From contig WBZZ01004665.1 in assembly GCA_019918135.1 (NCBI GenBank), forward strand, positions 1 to 64,000: a stretch of DNA of 64,000 nt, written 5' to 3'. Each line of letters opens with the position of its first letter. Positions within the stretch are counted from its first letter, which is position 1. This DNA is from Paulinella micropora. Its lineage: Eukaryota; Cercozoa; Imbricatea; Euglyphida; Paulinellidae. The translations under genes were made by a program, and so were the position numbers. Below the pieces are notes generated by a model. It searched no databases and was not told the origin of the DNA. It saw only the letters and a program-made list of their open reading frames with translations. Shown one piece after another: positions 31,310-39,813 of the stretch.

Positions 31310-32014
31310 ATGCCCCGTGACAAGAACGCCCCCCCGGCCTCCCAGGCGGAGCCGACCGACGAACCCGCCGAGGCGCCCTCCTCCGCCGGCAGCCCGCCCG
31401 AGCCCGCGCCAGGCGGAGAGGAACCGGAGGGGCCCGCCCCCGACGACGAAGCAGAAGAGGGCTCAGAGAGGCCCGCCCCGGACGAAGCAGAAGAGGACCC
31501 AGAGAGGCCCGCTCCCCGCGGCCAGGCGCCCGCCGCCACGGCGCAGGAGCCGGCCGCGGCCGACGTGGCCAGCGAGGGCAAGAAGGGGGGCCGCAAGAGC
31601 AAGGCCACGGCCTACAAGAGCAAGCACGGCATAGCCGTGCGGCACCGCAAGAAGAGCCAGGCCCCCGGCCCGCTGCGCCCGTCCGAGGTGAAGCATTTTT
31701 TGCGCCGCAGCGGCATCCGGCGCTGCCAGACGTCGAGCCTGCGCGCCAACGCGACCAAGCTGTTGGATGAAGTAGTGCACAACCTCACCCGGCGCTGCGT
31801 AGCGTACGCCGACTCGCAGAACCGCAAGAAGATCGTGCTGGCCGACGTCAACCGCTCGTACAACCTAGTCGAGGGCCGTTGCCTGGCCGGCCTCGAAGAT
31901 GCATTCGCCCGCGGCGCGCCGGCGCACCAGGACAAGGGCGGCCGCCCCCGGAAACGCGCCGCCGGTTCCACCGGCGCGGACCGACCCCAGCGCCAGTCGC
32001 AGAAGACGGCCTGA
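31310..32014 (+). CDS. Histone H4-like protein with long acidic N-terminal extension
   Basis: ATG 31310, 234 residues, intact. Residues 1-90 are Pro/Glu/Ala-rich and acidic with imperfect repeats (EEGSERPAPDEAEED). Residues 91-120 are basic and include GIAVRHRKK, matching the basic patch before the H4 fold. The histone fold follows at about 122-190: LRPSEVKHFLRRSGIRRCQT (alpha 1 and loop 1), a long alpha 2 with NATKLLDEVVHNLTRRCVAY, then NRKKIVLADVNRSYNL (loop 2 and alpha 3). The C-terminus is basic. Giant viruses such as marseilleviruses and medusaviruses carry histones that package viral DNA; the acidic extension is unusual and could modulate DNA or partner binding. No partner histone is seen in this window. 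Confidence 0.75.
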   Translation: MPRDKNAPPASQAEPTDEPAEAPSSAGSPPEPAPGGEEPEGPAPDDEAEEGSERPAPDEAEEDPERPAPRGQAPAATAQEPAAADVASEGKKGGRKSKATAYKSKHGIAVRHRKKSQAPGPLRPSEVKHFLRRSGIRRCQTSSLRANATKLLDEVVHNLTRRCVAYADSQNRKKIVLADVNRSYNLVEGRCLAGLEDAFARGAPAHQDKGGRPRKRAAGSTGADRPQRQSQKTA

Positions 32015-32063
32015 GGGGAGCCCACGTTTCTGCTTTTTCCTGTCTCAGTGCCGGCACCCGTAC

Positions 32064-32073
32064 TTTAATTAAA
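32064..32073. terminator. Palindromic TTTAATTAAA between convergent genes
   Basis: Lies between the 3' ends of the histone-like gene (plus) and the four-helix membrane protein (minus), giving ATTAAA on both strands. Confidence 0.5.
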
Positions 32074-32114
32074 ACTGCCGAACAAAAATTTGGATATCAC
32101 TTGTATTGTAGGGG

Positions 32115-33146
32115 TCATTCCATCTCTTGATCCCCCAGCTTGCTTTTGTCCGTGGTTTCCTTGGGAGTATCCGAGACGACTGGGTAGGACACGCGGATCG
32201 TCATGGTCAGGAACGGCAGAGTGGCCCACTGAGCTACTACCAGCGCGTTCGCCACGATGGAGAAGCCGATCCCCCAGATCCAGCTGAGCAGGCGCATGGT
32301 CTCGCACGCCGCCGCTGTATCGACCGCTTGCAGGACGCACTGGCTACAGATGGCCGTGCCGTTGCCATCCCGGAGGCTCACGTTCCACTTCTGCTCCTCG
32401 TCTACCCCGAGTAGCTTGGGACTGTCGTACTGGACGCGGATGATGAAGGCAAAGGCGATGATCTGCAGCAAGGTAGCGAATAAGAAGGAGGTCGACATGA
32501 ACCACAGCCTCGCACTCCGATCGCGTGTGGCTGCTAGTACCGACACCCTGGTCTGCACTCGCGCGACGGCCGCCCGCACGGATGACTTCCAGTTACCTGT
32601 GCTGGGGGGGGCTTCCGGCTTTTGGTACTGCTCCGCTGCGCCCTGGGCAACCCCGCGTTCGGACAAGAGTGACAGGAGAGAGGCGAGCACTAGCACTGCC
32701 AGCAAGGACATCACCACCCCGTTCATCGCCGAGACGGTTTGGTAAACTTTGGTCGTCTGGCCGCCGCTCTCGTCAAACATGTGCACAATGTCCACCACGA
32801 GCGTGGCTACGGATAAGGGGCCGAGCAGCACGAGGGCGATGAAGGGCGACCACCACCGCAGCGTGGTACCTAGTGCACCAGAACCCAGGCAGTCAGTACA
32901 GAGCTGGGCCTGGGAGTCAGGCACAGAGGCTCGGGTGGAGCTGCGCCGCGGCACCGAGGGAGCGGCGGTCCGGCCTGCTGACGACGGCGCCTCCCGCCGA
33001 TCCGCTCTGGGGGGGCCAGACCGGTTCGGTATGGCGGTCTGGCTTGCTGCCGGCGCCATCCGCCGCTCCGCTCTGGGAGGATCGGCCCAGTGCAGTCCCG
33101 GGCCCGTGTACGTATACTGTCTGTTCGCTCCGTTGGGCTGCTGCAT
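32115..33146 (-). CDS. Four-span membrane protein
   Basis: ATG 33146-33144, 343 residues, intact. An N-terminal Arg/Pro/Ser-rich cytosolic-type segment of about 100 residues is followed by four hydrophobic spans: FIALVLLGPLSVATLVVDIV, VVMSLLAVLVLASLLSLL, FMSTSFLFATLLQIIAFAFI and GIGFSIVANALVVAQWATL. Between spans 3 and 4 lies a loop with two N-x-S/T sites and four Cys (ICSQCVLQAVDTAAACE), so that loop is probably luminal or external. Likely an integral envelope or host-membrane protein. Family not recognised. Confidence 0.6.
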   Translation of the reverse strand: MQQPNGANRQYTYTGPGLHWADPPRAERRMAPAASQTAIPNRSGPPRADRREAPSSAGRTAAPSVPRRSSTRASVPDSQAQLCTDCLGSGALGTTLRWWSPFIALVLLGPLSVATLVVDIVHMFDESGGQTTKVYQTVSAMNGVVMSLLAVLVLASLLSLLSERGVAQGAAEQYQKPEAPPSTGNWKSSVRAAVARVQTRVSVLAATRDRSARLWFMSTSFLFATLLQIIAFAFIIRVQYDSPKLLGVDEEQKWNVSLRDGNGTAICSQCVLQAVDTAAACETMRLLSWIWGIGFSIVANALVVAQWATLPFLTMTIRVSYPVVSDTPKETTDKSKLGDQEME

Positions 33147-33418
33147 GGACAAAGAGGGTGCAGAAGCAGGCCCCACAGAATCTTTGGTTTACTTTACACT
33201 GCACTGTACCGGGGCCAGCCAGGGAGTGGCCATCGCCAGAAGAAGGGGATGGGAGTAGAGGGGAAGGGGGGAAGGAGGAGGAGAGAGGAGAGAAGAGAGG
33301 GGAGGGAGCGCGCGCCCCTTCCCCCCAGAGGAAGGGGGTCGGGAGAGGTGCGGGGGGCTGCCCCCTGCCCCCCCCCCCCCGCCCGGCCGGACGGCCGCCC
33401 CCGGGGCGGGGAGGGGGG

Positions 33419-35401
33419 TCAGGCGGTCCGTTCGCCGCCGTGCCGGTGCCGCTTGGCGGGGGGGAGGGCGCCGCCGGGGGGGCCGCCGGGGGGGGCGCCG
33501 CCGGGCGGGGCGGCCGCGCCCGGGCCCAAGTCGAGGGCCAGCAGAGAGTCCAGGGTCGCGCACGACGCGACCGCGCGCAGGGCCTGCAGCAAGGTGGTGT
33601 AGAAGTTGGCCTCCTTCTTGGCCCGCGTGTGCAGAGGGCGGGGGTGCCAGCCGGCGGGGCCGGCCGTCAGCGTTACCTCCCACACCGAGCCCGGCACGGG
33701 CCTGAGCTGCTGCAGCTCCTCGTGCGTGTAGCAGGCGGCCAAGGCCGGCGCGGCAAAGGTCTGCGTGCCCCCGGCGGCCGGGGGGAGCACTGGGCCCTCG
33801 AGCCCCACCGCGTGGTCCTGCCACGGCAGCGCGTACGCCAGGCCGACGACGGAGCCCGCCTCCTGCACGTCGGTGCCACAGACGCGGAAGCACAGGTGGC
33901 GGGGCGTGAGGTCGGCCCCCGCGCCCGCCTCCTTGTAGCGCAGCAGTTCTTCGAGCGCCTGGGGCAGGGAGCACACGGACGGCAGGCCCGACGGCAGGCC
34001 CTGGCCGGCGCCCCGGCCGGGCTCTCGCACCCAGTCCACCAACCAGGCCCGGCTGTCTGCCGTGTGCTGGTCGCCTGGCATAGCCTCGAAGATGAGCCGG
34101 ACCACGCGCCAGACCCCGTCCTTCTGCCGGTAGTGGCAGCAGGCCCAGACCCCGGGCAGTGCCCTGGCCTGCCGGTGGACGAGGCAGAGCTCGTGGTGCG
34201 GCGCGTAGAAGGTGGCCTCCGGCCCGGGGTGGGCCGGGGGCGGCCCGCGCAGCAGCCACGCCCCCCAGTAGTCCTCCACCGCCCGCCTGGCCCCCTGCCC
34301 AATGAGGGCCCAGTCGAACGCCACCTCGCTGTGCAGCGCCGGCCGCCCCGGGCGCAGCGCCGGGCAGCGCAGCCCCCAGCAGACCCAGTAGCCCCGCTCG
34401 GTGCGCGCCGCGCGCAGCACCTCGAGGTCCAGCGTGGGCTGCTCGAACTTCCACTTGCGGAGCGCGCGCTGGCCGCCGCCGCGGTATGGAGCGTCGCCCC
34501 GCGCAAACACCAGCCCGTCCACCGGGACACGGCACCCGTCGAGGTCTGGGTCCCCGCCGCCGGGCTCGACGAAGCCCCAGCCCCGGGCGTCGTCGGGGCG
34601 CTCCAGCCTCGGCAGCAGGTCCCGCTGCAGGTCGCGCAGGGGCACGAAGGTCTTGGTGGCCAGGCACGGCCAGTCCTTCCGCCGCGGTCTCGCCCCGCCA
34701 CTAGCGTGGGCCCGGAGCAGCACGTCGCGCAGCCACAGGCGCTGCCCGAAAGGGAGCGACATGTACGAGCGCCGGCCGCAGGCCAGCAGGTCACACACGC
34801 GGTAGAGAATGGTCTCGGGGGCTACCTCGACCCGTTCGGTGTCGAGCAGCCACAAGTCACGGGGCCCGGGGCCCGCCGGGCCGCCCGCCAGGAACGACAC
34901 TTCGGGGCACAGGTCCGTGACCCACGGCTTGCCGCGAAGGATGGGAAAGGGCTTGTCGTACAGGACCAGGAGCAGGGCGCGCACCCCGTCGTTCTTGGGC
35001 GTGACCAGCCAGCTCGAGCTCGTGCGGCAGAGCCCCTCCAGCTCCAACAGGCACAGGTCCCGGGGCATAGCAAACGCCGTGTACGACCCCCCGGACGACG
35101 CCTCGGCGCCCCGCGACTGCACCACTCTCAACGTCTGCCACACCAGGGCCGGCAGGGGGGGCAGGTCCTCCACGCTGTCCCCGCCCGTGCAGGCCGGGGG
35201 GAAGAAGGCCTCCGCCCGCAGAGACTGGAGCCGCAGTCTTTCCAGCCTTTCCCGCGGCGGCAGCTCTTGGCTCAGCCGTTCGCCCTGCGCGGCCAGCCAG
35301 GCGTCGGCCTCGGCTAACGGGAAGCGCTGAACCCACGCCCGCACCTCGGCCGCCGAACCGTACACGGGGGGGCCTCGGGCGCCCCCGCCCGTGACCGACA
35401 T
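33419..35401 (-). CDS. mRNA capping enzyme, guanylyltransferase domain
   Basis: ATG 35401-35399, 660 residues, intact. The nucleotidyltransferase signature is clear: motif I TPKNDGVRA with the GMP-accepting Lys at about residue 136, a motif III-like RDLWLLDTERVEV near 181-193, motif IV PVDGLVFARG near 293-301 and motif V RKWKFEQP near 315-322. Near the C-terminus WHPRPLHTRAKKEANFYTTL fits the OB-fold closing motif with Arg/Lys residues. About 250 residues between motif V and the OB-like end form an insertion with no recognised domain. The enzyme transfers GMP from GTP to the 5' end of viral mRNA. No triphosphatase or methyltransferase domain was recognised in it. One of the strongest virus markers here. 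Confidence 0.8.
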   Translation of the reverse strand: MSVTGGGARGPPVYGSAAEVRAWVQRFPLAEADAWLAAQGERLSQELPPRERLERLRLQSLRAEAFFPPACTGGDSVEDLPPLPALVWQTLRVVQSRGAEASSGGSYTAFAMPRDLCLLELEGLCRTSSSWLVTPKNDGVRALLLVLYDKPFPILRGKPWVTDLCPEVSFLAGGPAGPGPRDLWLLDTERVEVAPETILYRVCDLLACGRRSYMSLPFGQRLWLRDVLLRAHASGGARPRRKDWPCLATKTFVPLRDLQRDLLPRLERPDDARGWGFVEPGGGDPDLDGCRVPVDGLVFARGDAPYRGGGQRALRKWKFEQPTLDLEVLRAARTERGYWVCWGLRCPALRPGRPALHSEVAFDWALIGQGARRAVEDYWGAWLLRGPPPAHPGPEATFYAPHHELCLVHRQARALPGVWACCHYRQKDGVWRVVRLIFEAMPGDQHTADSRAWLVDWVREPGRGAGQGLPSGLPSVCSLPQALEELLRYKEAGAGADLTPRHLCFRVCGTDVQEAGSVVGLAYALPWQDHAVGLEGPVLPPAAGGTQTFAAPALAACYTHEELQQLRPVPGSVWEVTLTAGPAGWHPRPLHTRAKKEANFYTTLLQALRAVASCATLDSLLALDLGPGAAAPPGGAPPGGPPGGALPPAKRHRHGGERTA

Positions 35402-35641
35402 GCTAGCGGGGGGTGGGGCTTTGTGGGCCGCGGTCCTGCCCCGGGCCCGTCGGCGCCTGCTCCCTTTCTCCCTCCGCCCCTCTCGCTCCTGGCCGGGCCC
35501 CCGCCCCTCTCGCTCCTGGCCGGGCCCCCGCCAGCGCCCGGGCCCCTGTCTGGGCCCGGGGGAGCGGCCAGCCTCCCCCCCCCCCCGGGGAAGGGGAGGA
35601 CGGCCCCCCCTCCCCCCTCCTTCCCCCCCGGCTCCCGGGGC

Positions 35642-36394
35642 TCAGAGGCCGGGAGCGCTCGCCCCCTGGCCGGCGGCCGTCGTCTCCGAGCCCAGCCGGC
35701 GTGGAAAGCAGGCTCTGGCGCTCAGGCCCCGCTGCGCCTCGAAGCCGCCCCCTTCTGCCCATAACTCCGCCGGCGCCAGTGACAGGAGATGCTCGTACAC
35801 TACCGTCCCGTCGGTGCCAAAGACCAGCCTGCCGGTCGTGACATACTGCCAGCGCGGGGCACCCTCCGCGGAGGCCGGGACGAGCCGCACTGCCTCGACC
35901 GGCGCCGGCGTGGGATCGACCGGCCTGGCCCACACGGGCAGCGCAAACAGTAGCCCGCCGGCGCGCAGGCCGCGGACCTCCACGTCGACGCAGGCCCCGA
36001 GCACGTTCACCGCAGCACTGTAACCGTCCGCCAGGTCCACCCCTTGGCCCCGCAGCTCCTCGACCAGCACCTGGTAAGCCCGGTGGAAGGTGAGTTCGCG
36101 CACCAGGCGGACCAGCACCTCGGTCGTGGCGCTTAGCCTGTCCAGCTCGGCGCGCAGCTGGGGGGTTTCGGCATCGTCGCCCGGCCGCTCCGCGCGCCCG
36201 CGCGGGCGCAGAGCGCGCTGGCGGGGCCCGCCCTCCGGCCCGCCCTCCGGCCTGCCCTCGGGTCTGCCCTCGCCCCCTGGCCCGGGCCGGCCCTCGGGCC
36301 TGCCCTCGGGCCTGTGTACCAACCCACCCGCGCGCGACTTCCACGTGCGCAACAACGACGCAAAGGTCTCGGGGGCCGGGCGTTCCGTCGTCAT
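35642..36394 (-). CDS. Unknown protein, 250 residues, with Arg-Pro-Glu-Gly repeats
   Basis: ATG 36394-36392. After a short N-terminal helix region (ETFASLLRTWKSRAGGL) comes a low-complexity stretch of GRPEGRPEG units (about 36225-36310), then a helical part (LRAELDRLSATTEVLVRLVR) and a compact domain with VDLADGYSAAVNVLGACVDV and WQYVTTGRLVFGTDGTVVYE. No signal peptide or membrane span. Family not recognised. The 240 bases between its stop and the capping gene include a 28-base direct repeat with CCCCTCTCGCTCCTGGCCGG at about 35479-35530. Confidence 0.5.
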   Translation of the reverse strand: MTTERPAPETFASLLRTWKSRAGGLVHRPEGRPEGRPGPGGEGRPEGRPEGGPEGGPRQRALRPRGRAERPGDDAETPQLRAELDRLSATTEVLVRLVRELTFHRAYQVLVEELRGQGVDLADGYSAAVNVLGACVDVEVRGLRAGGLLFALPVWARPVDPTPAPVEAVRLVPASAEGAPRWQYVTTGRLVFGTDGTVVYEHLLSLAPAELWAEGGGFEAQRGLSARACFPRRLGSETTAAGQGASAPGL

Positions 36395-36698
36395 CAAGCT
36401 TGCGACCTGGTATTGATCGAGGCCACCGACGCCGGGGGCCCGGGGGGCCCGTGGGGGGGCGCCATGGGGGCCCGGGGGGGGGGGGGGGAGGGAGCGGGCG
36501 GAGCCACGGCCGGGGGGGGGCGGTTGCCGTGGCCCTTCCCACGCCGCAGCCCCCGCCCCCCTCGGCGTGGTCGGTGGCTCCCCCCCCCCCCCCCGCTCCT
36601 CCCCCTCCCTGCCCGCGACCCCCACGCGTCCCCCGGCGCGGGTCCGGCGCGGGCCCGGCGGCTACCGGCCCCCAAACCTCGCGTGCCAGGGCCACCCA
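36395..36698. promoter_or_regulatory. Divergent promoter region with G and C homopolymers
   Basis: The spacer between the 35642-36394 gene and the kinase-like gene. G run near 36475-36488, C run near 36581-36594. The start of the kinase-like gene is uncertain, so part of this may be coding. Confidence 0.3.
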
Positions 36699-37926
36699 TG
36701 CTCACACCGAGCGCTACGCCGGCCCGCGGGCCGGCCCCGGCGAGGCCCTAGTGTACCTGGGCCCGCCGCTACCCAGGCGCCCTGCAGGCTGCACGGCCTG
36801 CCCGTGCTAGGCCAAGGCACGTACGGAGTCGTGTTCAGCAGGGCCAGGGTTGTGCGGTGAAGCTGACCAGCGACTTCCTAGAGGAGCGGGGTACGGCGGC
36901 TGCATCGTCTGGGGGCGCCGCCCTGTACCAGCTCCAGTCCTAGCGACGCCGCGCTGTCTTGGTCTAGGCTGCGGGCTCGGCGGTGGCCCGGTGGCCCAGA
37001 CGGTCAGGCTGCTGTTGGAGGCCAGGGGCTGCGACTGCCCGGCGGACCTGCCCGCCACCGTGGTCGCCGGCCACTGCTTGGTGCTGATTCACCTCGAGGA
37101 GTTCGACTGCGATCTCACGCGGTGGGGGTGCCCGCCGCGGGCCGAGACGTTTGCCACCGCCGTGCTGCAGCCGGTGGCCGGCCTGTTGCAGCGCCTGGTC
37201 CTCGGGGCCGGGCTGTTTCCGTTCGACCAGAAGCCCGCCAACGTGCTCCTGCGGCTGGGCCAGGCGGGGGACGAGTCGCCCGTGCGGCGCGTCGTGTTCA
37301 CGGACCTGGACAATTCTACTCTCTGCACCCTCCCGTCGCCGCGGCAGCAGACGTGCGACGCGGCGCTGCTGTACTTCTTGTGCACTTGCCCGGGCAGCCT
37401 CCCGCAGGCCCTGTGGCGCCTGCCCGGGTGGCGCGGCCAGGCGGGCACACCGCGCTTCTGCGCGGCCTGGGACGTGCTGCTCCACGAGGTGCTGCCGAGG
37501 GGCGGGTTTGAGTTCTGGACCATCTACGCCGTGGAGGCCCTGGACTGTGGCTGGGAGGCCTACCTCGACCTGCTGGGGCGGCACGTTAAGTCCAGCCGGC
37601 TCGCCAGCCACCGCCTCGTCAGCCGCCTGTGGTTGCAGGCGTTTCTGTACCGCCAGGGGCTGCGCCGCCACCGGCTGCGGGGCCAGCACTTCTGGGAGCC
37701 CCTGGCGTGCCAGAGCGCGAGCGAGGCGCTGGCCCGGCACGGCAGCCTAGAGGTCCTGCTCTTTTGTGCCAGGCGCCTCCTGGAACTGGATTCGGACGAC
37801 TGCTGCTTGGGGGTCCAGACCCTGGCTAGCGTCGGTTGCGGGGGCTGGGCACGCCTGGCGGCGGGGTTGGTCGGCCCGCTCGCCCGGGCCAGGTTCGGGG
37901 CCAGGGCCTCGCCCGTGGGCCCCTGA
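36699..37926 (+). CDS. Atypical protein kinase-like protein, frame-interrupted at its N-lobe
   Basis: The kinase order is present: VLGQGTYGVVF at about 36804-36836 (Gly loop), CAVKLTSDFLEE at 36851 on (invariant Lys), HCLVLIHLEEFDCDL (hinge), FPFDQKPANVLLR at about 37216-37254 (catalytic loop, Asp present and Gln in place of the usual residue after it) and VVFTDLDNSTL at about 37290-37320 (metal-binding Asp, DLD in place of DFG). The first 250 bases change frame at least twice (near 36840 and 36910), after which 37000-37926 is open. The start ATG at 36699 is tentative. Two more kinase-like genes follow at 44308 and 47288. Substrate unknown; may act in virion or host signalling. Confidence 0.55.
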
Positions 37927-38187
37927 GCCACGCCCCCGCGCCGCTCCCTCCCCGCGCCGGCGCAGCGCCGGGCGGCTCCCCCCCCCCCCCCCTGACACCT
38001 GCTCCCTCTCCCCCCCCCCACCACCCGCTCGTGTGGTCTCTCGTGTTCGTTTTTTGACCGCTGTTCTTCCCTCCCCCCCCCCCCCGCCACTGCTGCTCCC
38101 GTCCGAACCCCCTCCCCGCGGGGGCCCACGAGTGGGGAGGAAGAGGAGGAGGGGGGGTCTTTACTATCACTCTGACCTGCCTGTGGT

Positions 38188-38883
38188 ATGTACGTCAGCT
38201 TCTGGCCCAGCCAGGCGGCGGGGCTCCTAGCGGGCAGCTTGCTGGCGTTGCTGTGCCGTGGCCCCCCGGCCGGGTGGCGCGGCGCCATCCTGTTGCTGCT
38301 GACAGGCTCGGCCTGGGTCCGCACGTTGGCGCTGGAGGAGGTGCGAGAGTGCCCGGGGGTGCCCTTTGCGCTCGAACCCCGCTGGACATGGGCGCTGGAC
38401 TGCCTAGGCTGGGGGTGCCTCACGGTGGGGAGCAGTGGCGGCGCGGCGCTTGGCTGGCCGGTGGCCGGCACGGGAGTCCTGTGCCTGCCCCTGCTAGACG
38501 GAGCCCCCCCCGCCGCCACCCCCGCCCTGCTGGGGACACTGACGGCCCTGCTGGCCGGGTTGCTCTACTCGCAGCGCCTGGCGCACGGCCGCGCGGCCGC
38601 CCTCTGCTGGTGGGCGGGCTGGACCCTGTGGTGGTGTGCTTACTATACCGCTGGGCGGGGCCGGGTCGCCTGGGGCCTGGCCTCGGCGGGCCTGCAGGGG
38701 TGGTGCCTGGCCGCCCTGCTAGCCGCGGCCCGGCCCGTCGGGCCGCCCCTGGCGCCCGTCTATGTCGCGGCCCGCGACGTGGCCCCGGCGCCGGAGGCCG
38801 GCGGGCGGGAGGAGGCGGGCGCGGGCTACAAGGATGACGTGGCCCCCGTGGTAGGCCTCCAGCGCATCACAAGCTACCTGTAG
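38188..38883 (+). CDS. Multi-span membrane protein, 231 residues
   Basis: ATG 38188, intact. Six or so hydrophobic segments can be seen, for example AAGLLAGSLLALLCRG, AILLLLTGSAWVRTLAL, ALLGTLTALLAGLLYSQRL, LCWWAGWTLWWCAYYTAG and GLQGWCLAALLAAARP. It is rich in Trp and Gly. The C-terminal 45 residues are hydrophilic and end ITSYL. The preceding spacer 37927-38187 is rich in C runs. Family not recognised; likely a viral membrane protein. Confidence 0.6.
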   Translation: MYVSFWPSQAAGLLAGSLLALLCRGPPAGWRGAILLLLTGSAWVRTLALEEVRECPGVPFALEPRWTWALDCLGWGCLTVGSSGGAALGWPVAGTGVLCLPLLDGAPPAATPALLGTLTALLAGLLYSQRLAHGRAAALCWWAGWTLWWCAYYTAGRGRVAWGLASAGLQGWCLAALLAAARPVGPPLAPVYVAARDVAPAPEAGGREEAGAGYKDDVAPVVGLQRITSYL

Positions 38884-39086
38884 CCGGGGCCCGGCGCGCC
38901 CGTACCCGCCGCTAGCTCCCCCCGCCGCCCGGTGCGCCCGTGCCCGCCGGCCTGGCCCCGGCCGCGGTCTCTCTCCGCCGAGCGCAGGCTGAGGCGAGCA
39001 CTTCCTTGGGGAGGCGTCACTCACTCTGCGTGCGTTGCTCCGGGCCGGCTAGGACACTGCCCGTTGTGGTCTTTGGTCGTCGTCAC

Positions 39087-39092
39087 AATAAA
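39087..39092 (+). terminator. AATAAA polyadenylation-like signal
   Basis: AATAAA about 200 bases after the stop of the multi-span membrane protein gene. Confidence 0.4.
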
Positions 39093-39813
39093 AACCACCG
39101 GATGCTTCGGAGGGTGCTGGATCTCCGGCCAGCCCAAGCTCCCGGCAGAGGCACTGCACCTGTAACCTGAGCTAGAGACGGAAGGGCCAGAGAGGGGCGG
39201 GTTGGCGTGCGCCCAGGGAGCCGAGCGGAGGTCTTGGCTTTCTTTTACTGTCTTGGTTGAAGGGCGGCGGGGCTGGCCAGACTAGTCTAGCCGGGGGCGG
39301 GGAGAGGCCTGGGCCAAGGCCCCGCGTGCCGTGCAGAGCCGGGCCTACTATTAAGCTGGAGGGCCCTGACGCCCCCCGGGTGTACAGATCGACGAGCGCT
39401 AGGGCATCCGCCGCCTGGTGCGCCATCGCCCACCCGGAGGAAACCAGCGTGGGGCTTCTGCTGTTCGGCGGCCCCGTCCTGAACACAGCTCCGGGGCCAC
39501 GCACCACCCCGCGCGCCTGCCACGCCCTCCCCGGGGCGCGTTGGGCGGGGGGGGTGGGCCAGGGGGGGCCAGGGGGGGGGGGGGCGGCCCCGTCCGGCGT
39601 GCCGCGGGCGGAGGGAAGGGGGGGGGGGGGGGGGCTGGCCGGCCGACAGGCCCGCCCGCCACTCCTCCCTCCTCCCAGGGGTCTTCCCCCCTTCCCTCTC
39701 CCCGCCCCGCGCGCGTCCGGCGCAGCGGCCGGGCCCTCGTGTCTGTGCAAAGTAGCAACTTAGAGTGGGTTAGGGTGCTCGGCTAGGCTTGGAGAGAGCA
39801 CATGTAGGGTCGT
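39093..39813. other. Spacer with G/C homopolymers and a weak minus-strand frame
   Basis: G runs near 39577-39588 and 39617-39632. A minus-strand frame from about 39440 to 39172 encodes WAMAHQAADALALVDLYTRG and SSLIVGPALHGTRG, which looks slightly protein-like, but there is no support for a start or family. I do not call a gene. Confidence 0.25.

Noticed and set aside
32873..35317. 814-codon plus-strand open frame
   Set aside because: It is antisense to the capping enzyme, whose catalytic motifs are in place on the minus strand.
39172..39500. Minus-strand frame with MAHQAADALALVDLYTRG
   Set aside because: Weak coding character, no clear start and no homolog in the window; kept only as a note in the spacer entry.
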